DNA from: Methanohalophilus mahii DSM 5219
GTDB taxonomy: Archaea > Halobacteriota > Methanosarcinia > Methanosarcinales > Methanosarcinaceae
Reading direction: 5' to 3'
Assembly: GCF_000025865.1 (NCBI RefSeq)
Contig: NC_014002.1
Location: forward strand, 1,798,001-1,862,000
Length of the DNA stretch: 64,000 nt
Below the pieces are notes generated by a model, which was not told the DNA's origin, did not search any database, and worked only from the letters and a program-made list of their open reading frames with translations. The position numbers and the translations under genes are program-made. Below, in pieces: positions 1-8,900 of this stretch; within the stretch, counting starts at the first letter, position 1, and every line of letters begins with the position of its first letter.

Positions 1-204
1 GTGATCAAAGCTACAGAAGCCACCGGTACCAACATCGGGATCAATAACGGGCTTGTTGCCGGACAGACTGTACCACACGTACATGTGCATATAATACCCC
101 GTTATGAAAACGATGGTGGAGGGTCAATGCATACCATTGTGGATTCCAACCCTGACAGGGAGGAACTCGAACATCTCGCAGCCAGTATATATTCCAGATT
201 CTGA
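1..204 (+). CDS. HIT family hydrolase, C-terminal part
   Basis: Only the last 67 residues are in the window; the frame is open to base 1, so the gene begins upstream. The histidine triad H-V-H-V-H-I-I is at visible residues 26-32, followed by PR, which is the catalytic end of HIT nucleotide hydrolases (Hint/AP4A-hydrolase type). These enzymes cleave nucleoside phosphoramidates or dinucleoside polyphosphates; the exact substrate cannot be read from this fragment. The next gene starts 44 bases downstream on the same strand. Confidence 0.9.
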   Translation: MIKATEATGTNIGINNGLVAGQTVPHVHVHIIPRYENDGGGSMHTIVDSNPDREELEHLAASIYSRF

Positions 205-248
205 AAAACAAAGAGAAAAGGCAATAAACCAGCCCAACAGTATGTCTA

Positions 249-1412
249 ATGATGCAATTTTCAACTTCATTGCTTGAGGAGGAAAGGGGCAGTACATTAC
301 CCCTGATAGCAATATTGTTCCTCCTGATTGGTTTTGTTCTCGGGATCAGCCTGACAACCGTGCTTTATGACGATGGAAGTCTGGAAATCACACAAATTAA
401 TGATCCTGAAAGTGGTGTTACCGGCATAATCAATATCAATGGCACCGCTGGTGAGACCTATGAGGAACTTTACAAACTTGTTTTTGATTCGGTTGTCTCC
501 ATAAGGACTGAAGGTGAAATCGACGGAGACCAATTCAGAAGTGGCGGATCGGGGTTTCTTTATGATGCAGAGGGACATATCATAACGAACCAGCATGTCG
601 TGGAAAGTGCTGATTCCGTAGAAGTATATTTCAGCAACGGGGTTGCAATGGATGCTGAGATCACGGGCACTGATGTATATTCTGATATTGCTGTATTAAA
701 GGTCGATGAAGTTCCCTGCGATGAAAACTGCCAGCCCTATCCCCTGCCAATGGCCAACTCATCCAGGATAAATCCTGCCCAGATGGTGATGGCAATCGGT
801 ACACCTTTCGGACTTGAGGGAAGTGTAACACATGGAATCGTCAGTGCCACGGGCAGGACAATGCCCACAACGAACGGATTTTCCATCCCCAATGTGATAC
901 AGACCGATGCGCCGTTAAACCCAGGGAATTCAGGAGGCCCGCTAATTGATCTTTCGGGTGAGGTGATCGGGGTCAACCGTGCACGTAGCGGGGATAATCT
1001 GGGTTTTGCCATTCCTTCAAACAAAGCCCGGATGGTTGCCGATGCCATAATTGAGAAGGGGGAATATGAGCATTCCTGGATAGGTATACAGATGTTACCT
1101 GTAAGCCCCAAGGCAGCCGATTTCATGGACCTTAATGATGAGGCGGCCAGAGGAGTAATGGTCGTGGCTGTTGTGGAAGACGGACCTGCCGAGGATGCCG
1201 GGCTGAAAAGTGCCGAAGAAGTAAGGATCAATGATAAAATAATATTCATCAACGGGGATATCATTGTAGGAGTAGACGGGGTTGAAGTCTTCAACAGTGA
1301 CCAGATCATAGCACATATAAGTGAAAAACAGCCCGGGGACAAGATCGAACTTGAGTATTACAGGAACGGGGAAAAACTGACAACACAACTTGAACTTGGT
1401 GTGCGCCCTTAA
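249..1412 (+). CDS. membrane-anchored HtrA/DegP-like serine protease with PDZ domain
   Basis: The 387-residue protein has one N-terminal membrane segment (about residues 17-38), so the protease domain is probably outside the cell. The trypsin-like catalytic triad is visible: His116 in NQHVV, Asp146 in SDIAVLKV and Ser228 in GNSGGPL. A PDZ domain occupies about residues 275-380 and would bind exposed C-termini of substrates, as in HtrA quality-control proteases. The start is the first of two adjacent ATG codons; an in-frame stop at 225-227 limits extension. No good ribosome binding site precedes it. The GAGGAGGAAAGG at about 279-290 is internal and encodes an acidic stretch. Confidence 0.88.
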   Translation: MMQFSTSLLEEERGSTLPLIAILFLLIGFVLGISLTTVLYDDGSLEITQINDPESGVTGIININGTAGETYEELYKLVFDSVVSIRTEGEIDGDQFRSGGSGFLYDAEGHIITNQHVVESADSVEVYFSNGVAMDAEITGTDVYSDIAVLKVDEVPCDENCQPYPLPMANSSRINPAQMVMAIGTPFGLEGSVTHGIVSATGRTMPTTNGFSIPNVIQTDAPLNPGNSGGPLIDLSGEVIGVNRARSGDNLGFAIPSNKARMVADAIIEKGEYEHSWIGIQMLPVSPKAADFMDLNDEAARGVMVVAVVEDGPAEDAGLKSAEEVRINDKIIFINGDIIVGVDGVEVFNSDQIIAHISEKQPGDKIELEYYRNGEKLTTQLELGVRP

Positions 1413-1518
1413 TGTATTGTTAAATAATACCTGATGAAACTGGAAAAGAAGAGAGTTGATGGATACGCATTTTCATACGCAGGAAATGCACATCCAAAAA
1501 AAGGAACAAAAGGGCTAC

Positions 1519-2094
1519 TCAGCCATTGATCTTTTTCATAAGCCAGGCCATGTTCTGCCCGAGGTTTTGCATCGTCTGCAATCCTTCTTTATCAGATTCT
1601 ACATCCCCGGGTGCAGCTCCCATTCCTATATTCCAGTAGCTTGAACCCGGTATTATCATCTGGGAGATCAGGAAAAAGTGGTTGATGGAATCAAATGCAT
1701 GGAGTGCGCCTGCTCTCCTGACAGCTACAACCGCTGCTGCGACCTTATGTTTGAAAAGTTCATCGTTTGCTTTGCCCACAAACCCCGCCCTGTCAATCAG
1801 AGCCTTTGTTTCCGTAGTCAGATCGGCAAAGTATGTAGGACTTGCAATAATGATCCCGTCGGCCTCGATCATCTTCCCGATACATTCATTGATCAGGTCA
1901 CTGGATATGACACATCGACGGTCCCTGTTCTCAAAACACTTCATGCAGGCAGTACATCCCATGACAGGGATACCTCCCAGCTGAATCATTTCGGTCTCAA
2001 TTCCTTGCCTTTCAAGTTCTGAAAATACGTTTTTGACGAGCTTTGCAGTGTTCCCGTCTTCCCTGGGACTCCCATTGAATGCTACAACCTTCAT
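1519..2094 (-). CDS. iron-sulfur flavoprotein (Isf family), NADPH-dependent FMN reductase-like
   Basis: The flavodoxin-like protein starts with the FMN phosphate-binding loop [11 protein letters not shown] (residues 6-16). It has the compact cysteine motif C-x2-C-x2-C-x7-C at Cys47, 50, 53 and 61, which fits the C-x2-C-x2-C-x4-7-C signature of archaeal Isf proteins that bind one [4Fe-4S] cluster and FMN. Isf proteins of methanogens are linked to electron transfer from ferredoxin to O2 or peroxide. An ATG 15 bases upstream (2109) is possible, but GGAAGGT lies just before the ATG at 2094, so I chose 2094 (191 residues). It is divergent from the arsR-like gene. Confidence 0.85.
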   Translation of the reverse strand: MKVVAFNGSPREDGNTAKLVKNVFSELERQGIETEMIQLGGIPVMGCTACMKCFENRDRRCVISSDLINECIGKMIEADGIIIASPTYFADLTTETKALIDRAGFVGKANDELFKHKVAAAVVAVRRAGALHAFDSINHFFLISQMIIPGSSYWNIGMGAAPGDVESDKEGLQTMQNLGQNMAWLMKKING

Positions 2095-2202
2095 TTTAGT
2101 ACCTTCCATTTATTTTTAGACAACATGTTTCCAATAATTGCATTATTAACTCCCCTATATAACAACTATACTACTATTGACCCGAATCATTTAGATAATT
2201 AC

Positions 2203-2228
2203 TGGAAAAAGGAACTTTACTTTTTCCA
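2203..2228. repeat. perfect 9-bp inverted repeat upstream of arsR-like gene
   Basis: TGGAAAAAG at 2203-2211 and CTTTTTCCA at 2220-2228 are exact inverted copies separated by 8 bases. The repeat lies in the divergent region between the flavoprotein and the arsR-like gene, about 45 bases before the latter. It may be a regulator site or a transcript hairpin; nothing in the sequence decides between them. Confidence 0.5.
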
Positions 2229-2245
2229 TGTAGCAAAGAAACAGA

Positions 2246-2259
2246 TTCATATATATGAA
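2246..2259 (+). promoter_or_regulatory. TATA box within a 14-bp palindrome, candidate ArsR operator
   Basis: TTCATATATATGAA is a perfect palindrome whose core TATATATA is a good archaeal TATA box. It lies about 25 bases before the start codon, so the transcript would be leaderless or nearly so. Palindromes with ATATGAA/TTCATAT arms are typical of ArsR/SmtB operators, so the regulator encoded just downstream probably represses itself here. The operator role is inferred. Confidence 0.5.
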
Positions 2260-2270
2260 AGATTGATCAT

Positions 2271-2624
2271 GTGTTCATGGATGATTTGCCTTGCGAACGT
2301 GTGGATAAGAACCAGATAAAAAAACTCACAATCCCCCCACCTGAAACAATTACCCGCATGTCTGCCATATTTCAGGCATTGCAATCACCTGCACGCCTGA
2401 ATATCCTGTTCTTACTCAAAGAAAGGGATATGTGTGTATGTGAACTCAGTGAAGCACTTGAAGCCTCACAGTCTGCAATATCCCATAATATGCGGACACT
2501 ACGCCAGCTAGATCTTGTGAGGGTCAGGAAAGAGGGGCGTTTTGCGGTCTACTACATTGCAGATGAGCATGTCAGGCTGCTGATCGAAATGTGCAGACAG
2601 CATATTATAGAGGAATACCGATGA
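2271..2624 (+). CDS. ArsR/SmtB family metalloregulator
   Basis: This 117-residue winged-helix repressor has the pair Cys55-x-Cys57 in MCVCEL at the start of the DNA-binding helix region, the position of the arsenite/cadmium (alpha-3) site in ArsR and CadC. A metal or metalloid would bind there and release DNA. Translation starts at GTG 2271 or, more likely on a leaderless transcript, at ATG 2277. The stop overlaps the start of the permease gene in an ATGA, so the two are translationally coupled and the permease is the likely regulated target. An additional Cys8 could be a third ligand. The true inducer is not known. Confidence 0.87.
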   Translation: MFMDDLPCERVDKNQIKKLTIPPPETITRMSAIFQALQSPARLNILFLLKERDMCVCELSEALEASQSAISHNMRTLRQLDLVRVRKEGRFAVYYIADEHVRLLIEMCRQHIIEEYR

Positions 2625-3730
2625 GCATTGCACAAATTTTTATAGAAATTCTGGCAGGAATTATATATGAGACCTGGTACCTTTTCGAAGAGGCAGCACC
2701 CTATCTTTTCCTCGGTTTCGGGATTGCCGGATTGCTGGAACTTGTGGTTTCCAATGAGAAGATCATTGGACATCTCGGCAGCGGTGCAGGCAAATTTAAA
2801 TCTGTGCTTAAGGCCTCTATTGCCGGAATTCCCCTGCCCCTGTGTTCCTGTGGTGTGATACCTGCGGCAATGTCCCTGAAAAAAAGAGGGGCAAATAATG
2901 GTGCCACCCTGTCCTTTTTGATATCGACACCCCAGACCGGAGCTGACTCAATCGCAATCACCTATGCCCTGCTTGATCCCATCATGACAGTATTCAGGCC
3001 CATCGCAACCTTCATAACCGCAGTTGGAGCAGGAATTACAAGCAATATAATGGAAAAGGACGTGACAGATACACCCCTTTCAAATCCCATTATGCTCTCA
3101 AAAAGGGAAGACACAACAAATCAGGGCTGTGATTGTGGCGGTGATGATTGCGAGCAAAAAGGCCTGAAAAAACGCGCCATTGATGCCATAAAATATGCTT
3201 ACGTGGAACTGCTGGGAGATATTGCAAAGTGGCTTATTGTGGGATTGCTGATAGCAGGAGTTATTTCCTATATCGTACCGGAGGAAATTGTGGGAGGCTA
3301 CCTTGGAGGCGGGATCGGTTCAATGATCTTAATGCTCTTTGTCGGGATTCCGCTATACATATGTGCCACCGCCTCCACACCTCTTGCAGCCGCCCTTATC
3401 GCCAAGGGCATGAGCCCGGGTACTGCCTTTGTGTTCCTGCTTGCAGGGCCGGCCACCAATGCTGCAACCATTACAATGGTCACGAAATTTATGGGCAGAA
3501 AGGCTGTTACCATTTATCTTGCAATCATAGCCCTCTTTGCGCTGATATTCGGGATATTGCTCGATCTAATATACATTCGAATGGGAATTGAGGCAACGGC
3601 CATTGTGGGAAGTGCAAGTGATCTGCTTCCCGCAGAAGTGAAAACTTTCTTTGCTTTGCTTCTGGCAGTAATGATAGCCTATTCCTTCATACAGAAAAGA
3701 AAAAGTGACGAGTGCCAGGATTGCTCCTGA
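2621..3730 (+). CDS. permease of the ArsP/UPF0718 (YraQ) family
   Basis: This 369-residue polytopic membrane protein has two related halves with the family motif PLCSCGVIP and the downstream STPQTGADS in the first half, and ATASTP and LLAGPATN in the second. A cytosolic linker between the halves carries CDCGGDDC, and the tail has CQDC, both possible metal-binding sites. Members such as ArsP export trivalent organoarsenicals; others are uncharacterised. The start at ATG 2621 overlaps the arsR-like stop and is preceded by AGAGGAA; an upstream GTG at 2591 is less likely. Coupling to an ArsR regulator supports a metalloid-efflux role, but the substrate is inferred. Confidence 0.85.
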   Translation: MSIAQIFIEILAGIIYETWYLFEEAAPYLFLGFGIAGLLELVVSNEKIIGHLGSGAGKFKSVLKASIAGIPLPLCSCGVIPAAMSLKKRGANNGATLSFLISTPQTGADSIAITYALLDPIMTVFRPIATFITAVGAGITSNIMEKDVTDTPLSNPIMLSKREDTTNQGCDCGGDDCEQKGLKKRAIDAIKYAYVELLGDIAKWLIVGLLIAGVISYIVPEEIVGGYLGGGIGSMILMLFVGIPLYICATASTPLAAALIAKGMSPGTAFVFLLAGPATNAATITMVTKFMGRKAVTIYLAIIALFALIFGILLDLIYIRMGIEATAIVGSASDLLPAEVKTFFALLLAVMIAYSFIQKRKSDECQDCS

Positions 3731-3782
3731 AAAGGAGGTAACTATAAAACATCTTAACCCAATTTCCAGAATGGGGTTTTGT

Positions 3783-5561
3783 ATGGATAAAGGCAATAGC
3801 ACGATCGAATCCAGATTGTCCGCCAACGGGAAAACGTTGCTGGAAAAACGCTATCTTTTAAGGGATGCAGAAGGGAAAGTCGCAGAAGAGCCCGGTGAGT
3901 TATTCGCCAGAGTTGCAAAGACTATTGCCAGAGTTGACAGCAGATACGGATACGATGTAGAAAAAACTGAAGATGATTTTTACCAGGTAATGGCAGACCT
4001 GGAATTTCTTCCCAATTCCCCCACCCTCATGAATGCGGGCACCGAGCTGGGGCAATTGAGTGCGTGTTTTGTTTTGCCTGTGGAAGATTCCCTGAAAAGT
4101 ATTTTCAAATCCCTGCAGGATATGAGCCTCATCCACCAATCCGGCGGTGGCACAGGATTCTCCTTTTCAAACCTGCGCCCCAAAGGAGATATCGTGGGCT
4201 CCACAAATGGCGTAGCTTCAGGACCCCTTTCCTTTATGACCATCTTTGATAAGGCAACGGATGTGATCAAGCAGGGTGGCAGACGCAGGGGAGCCAATAT
4301 GGGTGTGCTCAGGGTGGACCATCCGGATATCATTGAGTTTATCAGGGCCAAGGAAGATGAGGAACTGCTGCGCAATTTCAATCTCTCGGTGGGTGTTACA
4401 GATGAATTTATGGAGGCTGTCAGCCAGGACAGGGATTATGCACTCATAAATCCCCGAACCGGTAAAATTGAGAAGAGATTAAAAGCAAAGGATGTTTTTG
4501 ATCGGATAGTGACCTGTGCCTGCCGGACAGGAGATCCCGGCCTGCTTTTTCTGGATGAGATAAACCGCAGGCATCCCCTGAGTACAATCGGCACTATCGA
4601 GAGTACAAATCCCTGCGGAGAGGTACCACTTTTACCCTATGAATCATGCAACCTGGGCTCGATCAACCTTGCGCAAATGGTAAAGGAGGGGGCTATCGAC
4701 TGGGAGAAGTTGAAACAAACTGTCCATACAGGAGTGCATTTCCTGGATAATGTGATCGATGCCAACAAATACCCTCTCCCGCAGATCGGGCAGAGGACAA
4801 AACAAAACCGCAAGATCGGCCTGGGTGTTATGGGATTTGCCGCTATGCTGGCACGCCTGGGGATTCCTTACGATTGCCGGGAAGGAATCGCGACAGCGGA
4901 AAAAGTAATGAAGTTCACCCAGGACGAATCTGTGCAAAAATCTGTGGAACTCGGTGAGCAGCGGGGCAGTTTCCCGAACTTCCACAGGAGTGCTCTTGCA
5001 AGGGATTATCCGGCAATGCGCAATGCAACGGTGAATACCGTGGCCCCCACAGGCAGCCTGAGCATAATTGCAAATACCACTTCAGGAATTGAACCGATGT
5101 TCGCCCTGACCTACAGGCGCAATGTGATGGGAACACGGCTGACAGAGATCGATCCTGTTTTTGAGGAGATCGCAAGGAAACACGGATTCTACAGCAGCCA
5201 GCTGATGGAGGAAATCGCAGGTACTGGTTCCCTGCAAACCAGCCCGAACATACCGGAACAGACCAGACGAATCTTTGCCACCGCACTGGAAATCCAGCCC
5301 CGATGGCATGTGAGGATGCAGGCGGCTTTCCAGAAGCATGTGGATAATGCCGTTGCCAAGACCGTGAACCTGCCCCATGAGGCTACCGTAGAGGATTTCC
5401 GGGAGGTGTATATGCTGGCCTACCGGTTGAAGTGCAAGGGAATCGCTGCTTACCGTTATGGAAGCAAAGCTGAACAGGTGCTGGAGATCGGCAATGCCGG
5501 TGACAAAAAGGCTGGCAGCACCGGCACAGTAAAAGCCTGCACGAAAAACGGGTGTGAGTGA
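3783..5561 (+). CDS. nrdJ: class II (adenosylcobalamin-dependent) ribonucleoside-diphosphate reductase
   Basis: It reduces ribonucleotides to deoxyribonucleotides with a B12-generated thiyl radical. The active-site triad Asn276-x-Cys278-x-Glu280 (NPCGE) is present, as are the substrate-loop STNPCGE context, SGGGTGFSFS and a C-terminal CxxxxC tail (CTKNGC) that would re-reduce the active-site disulfide. There is no N-terminal ATP-cone of usual length, and at about 592 residues it is shorter than many relatives. The frame is open upstream to 3705 inside the permease gene; I chose ATG 3783, although a GGAGGT at 3735 leaves doubt. It follows the arsR-permease pair by about 50 bases. Confidence 0.9.
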   Translation: MDKGNSTIESRLSANGKTLLEKRYLLRDAEGKVAEEPGELFARVAKTIARVDSRYGYDVEKTEDDFYQVMADLEFLPNSPTLMNAGTELGQLSACFVLPVEDSLKSIFKSLQDMSLIHQSGGGTGFSFSNLRPKGDIVGSTNGVASGPLSFMTIFDKATDVIKQGGRRRGANMGVLRVDHPDIIEFIRAKEDEELLRNFNLSVGVTDEFMEAVSQDRDYALINPRTGKIEKRLKAKDVFDRIVTCACRTGDPGLLFLDEINRRHPLSTIGTIESTNPCGEVPLLPYESCNLGSINLAQMVKEGAIDWEKLKQTVHTGVHFLDNVIDANKYPLPQIGQRTKQNRKIGLGVMGFAAMLARLGIPYDCREGIATAEKVMKFTQDESVQKSVELGEQRGSFPNFHRSALARDYPAMRNATVNTVAPTGSLSIIANTTSGIEPMFALTYRRNVMGTRLTEIDPVFEEIARKHGFYSSQLMEEIAGTGSLQTSPNIPEQTRRIFATALEIQPRWHVRMQAAFQKHVDNAVAKTVNLPHEATVEDFREVYMLAYRLKCKGIAAYRYGSKAEQVLEIGNAGDKKAGSTGTVKACTKNGCE

Positions 5562-5635
5562 GGCAAATCGTGGTTAGCCGGTTTTGAGAAGTCGAATACT
5601 TCGTATATACAGATTTAATATCTGGTTTACAGAAA

Positions 5636-5668
5636 AATAAAAAAAGAGTGCAGCAAAGATTTGCTGCA
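5636..5668 (-). terminator. intrinsic terminator behind the orphan anchor ORF
   Basis: TGCAGCAAA (5649-5657) and TTTGCTGCA (5660-5668) form a perfect 9-bp stem with a 2-base gap. On the minus strand it is followed by CTCTTTTTTTATTTTT. It lies directly after the stop of the minus-strand anchor fragment. A shorter T-rich stretch on the plus side could let it also stop nrdJ transcription. Confidence 0.65.
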
Positions 5669-5669
5669 T

Positions 5670-5846
5670 TCAGGAATTCTTTTTCTTCATTGAATAAACC
5701 ACACCGATACCCACGAGTGCAATCAGGCCGATTATGCAAATGGTTGACAGTGATGGCACACCAGTGGAATCATCCTCTGCACCAGTGGATGCTTCCTGCC
5801 GGGTGTCTGTGGACTCACCGGTATCTTCAGCAAGGAGTGAATAATA
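5670..5846 (-). pseudogene. orphan C-terminal anchor of a surface protein (probable gene remnant)
   Basis: This 58-codon open frame has no ATG, GTG or TTG at its head and is bounded upstream by a stop at 5847-5849. It encodes a Thr/Ser/Asp/Glu-rich stretch (about residues 6-30), then VPSLS, a single hydrophobic span (about residues 34-51) and the basic tail SMKKKNS. This layout is that of archaeal C-terminal membrane-anchoring or sorting segments of exported proteins. A perfect terminator follows the stop at once, as at a true gene end, while the terminator of the large lipoprotein gene stands upstream. I read it as the surviving 3' end of a lost surface-protein gene; a very short functional protein is the alternative. 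Confidence 0.5.
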
Positions 5847-5874
5847 TCAAACCTGGATTTTAAATAAGAATTCT

Positions 5875-5902
5875 AAAAAATGTAGGGAGATTTATCCCTA
5901 CA
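5875..5902 (-). terminator. intrinsic terminator of the large surface lipoprotein gene
   Basis: TGTAGGGA (5881-5888) and TCCCTACA (5895-5902) form a perfect 8-bp stem with a 6-base loop. On the minus strand it is followed by TTTTTT (5875-5880). It lies 35 bases past the stop codon of the lipoprotein gene. Confidence 0.7.
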
Positions 5903-5937
5903 AACATTGACTTTTTATCTTACATTCATTCACTCAC

Positions 5938-8900
5938 TTAAGGGTATTCAATCAGGCTTTCAAACACTTCCTTATCTCCCGTATCGAACTCTACCTCCTT
6001 ATCGAGATCCCATGCTTGCTCTCCATGTCCACCGGTCAGGTTCAGCACTATATGAGTTGGTGCTCCTTGCCATTCACTGAAACTGGCATTGAATGCATTT
6101 CCAACTTCAGTTAGGTTTTGGTAAGTTATGTTTCCGTCACCTTCGAATTCACCAATATCTTGAAGAGAGATTTTATCTGTTTCATCTGAACCATTCGTAT
6201 CGTTGTAAAGCATTACAGTCGAAGCCGTAGTGTTGAGATCATATGGCGATCCAGTTGCATCAGAATATGAGATTGGTTCTCCAGATTCATTGAAGAACGT
6301 ATAGTTAAATACAATACTGCCTTCTTCAATGCTTACGTTGGCATCTGAGATGTTTTGATCTTCTACAGTAGTCAAGAGGCTTTCAAACACTTCCTTATCT
6401 CCCGTATCGAACTCTACCTCAATGTTGGAAGAGTATGAATACTCATCATCCCCGCCGGCCAGATTCAGCACTATATGAGTTGGTGCTCCTTCCCATTCAC
6501 TGAAACTGACATTGAATGCATTTCCAACTTCGGTTAGGTTTTGGTAAGTTACTTTTCCGTCATCTCCGAATTCACCAATATCTTGGAGAGAGATGTTATC
6601 TGTTTTAGCTGAATCATTAGTGTCGTTGTAAAGCATTACAGTCGAATCCGTAATGTTGAGATCATACGGCGATCCAGTTGCAGCAGAATACGAGATTGGT
6701 TCTCCAGACTCATTGAAGAACGTATAGTTAAATACAATACTGCCTTCTTCAATCTTTACATCGGCATCTGATATGCTTGCAGTCTCTTTTTCGAAGAGCT
6801 CCAGAATGCTTTCCCAGTCATCCTCATCACTGGACTCCAGGTTAACAGTTAGTTCTTCACCATCTATAGTGAAATTATATGGACTAAACTCAAAGTCACT
6901 ATAATCTCCGTCAGCACCAATAATTTCAGATTCAGCATCCTCTACAGCTGCACTTACAAGAGTGCTAAGATCCCCGGTTTCTTCAAAATGACCCTTACTC
7001 TCATTCCATGTATAATCAGTCTCATTGTACTGGATGGTACTTACACCTGCTGCATTATTCAATGACTTGAAGTATCTGGCAAAGTCATCCCTGACTCCTC
7101 CAAGAATATCGAGGTCTGCGCCGGTTTCATTGTTTATAGAATCGCGGTAGTCCTTTAAATTCGACTGATTATAGGTGGCTGTAAGAGTATTGCTATCAAA
7201 AGAATATGCCAATGGTTCAGCTACTGGAGATTCTTCACCTACCATCCCAACAACGGCATAGTGAGCTTTAAGGTCCAAAGGATCATGAATTCTAACCGTA
7301 AGATTTTCTGTCGTTAGATTTTGTGTACCTTTTGATACATTAAAGACTACATCTGAAGAGCCTGTATCATTAGCAAATCCATTTAGGGCTATTACAGATG
7401 GATTACTGGTAGAAGCGATAGAGATGTTTACACTCAAATTTCCTTCAGCAGAGAACATACCTTCCAATTTCTCAGTTATAGTATCACCTTTTGCAAAGAG
7501 TATAACTTCTTCCCCAGGTATTTCCTCTTCATCAGTATCAATATGCGTTTCAGTGACAAATTTACCAATACCCACATCTACAGACGTATTAATTGCTTCC
7601 ATATTGGTGAATTCCATATGATCAGATGGTTCAATAGAGAACTCAAGTCCATCATATGTTCCAGAAAGTTGGCCAGTAAAATTCTTATCAATTTTATCTT
7701 TCAAAAATCCATCAATGAAAGCTTCATACGCTGTACCACCATCTACTGCCCTATCTTCCAATATCATATCTTCCACAGTGAAATTCCTTGGTTGTTTAGG
7801 TTCATCGATACCTAACATGCTAAAATTGAATGTTGTCAATTCATCGTCTGAAGTATTCAAGAAAGTAATTTTTGAATTGTCTCCATCAATCTCTAACTTA
7901 CTGAGATCAACAGGTTCATTTGCACTATTATTGATTTCACTTAGTTCAAACTGGATGGAACCTTGGCGAATATCAAATTCAAATGATTCAGGAGTATCAA
8001 CAACCATTAATACTGAAGTTGCATCAATACTAGTTCCTTCTTCAGCTTTTGTGGCGTTTGCACTGAAACTGAATACATGGTTGCCTGTAACTTCGGTTAA
8101 GTTAGATAAACTCAACTCGATGGTTTCGGTTCCATTAGCAACGTTACTTATATTAAACACACCACTACCAAATGAAACATTGCCATCATCCACGTTTATT
8201 GAATAATTCTCAGCGCTGTGCACATATATATCGCCTGGAATAGAAATGTTTACATTACCGTTGCTTAAATTCTCACCCAAAGTATAAGTGATCTTCAAAC
8301 TACTCAGTTCATCATTGCTAACTAATGTTTCATTCAATTCAAGATTGCCACGTGCAGTTCTAGAATCTACTGTTCCTTCACCGTCCACGTCACTTGCATT
8401 AATGGATCCAGCCACACTTATATTTACAGAAGTGCTTACAGTTACATTTGGTCTATCACTTTCTATATGTGCCCCATCAGCACCGTCAGTTACAGAAACG
8501 GAAGTCCCTGTTGAACCAGAAGATACCAAGTTAGATCTTACATTAATTGTAACACTTGGTACATTAGTATTGTTCAAATTGACAGTTGCACCTTCTGCAT
8601 TCACATTGATATTGTTTGCACTTCCACCATTCTGATTCCATGTGTTCGTTGAAACAGCATCAATATCAATATCCCCGTCTACTGTTGCCTCATTATTTAC
8701 AGTAGCATTTGGAGTATTTACAGTAAGATCACCTTCAATGGTAACATCATCATTAATATCCACGGTTGTAATATTTTTCATGTCTATATCGAGGTTACCT
8801 TCAAAAATTACATCTTCTATGGTGAGTGTACCATCAGATTCACCTGTAATACTACCATCAGCATATGTTCCTGATGCAATCGTTTCATCCCCTGATTCAA

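Noticed and set aside
242-277. Short ATG-started ORF overlapping the HtrA-like start, with GAGGAGGAAAGG behind it
   Set aside because: It is only 11 codons, and the purine-rich stretch is needed to encode the acidic N-terminus of the protease; no canonical start follows it at proper spacing.
737-1342. 201-codon minus-strand frame inside the HtrA-like gene
   Set aside because: The plus strand carries a complete catalytic triad and PDZ domain; the minus frame has low-complexity composition and no recognisable motif.
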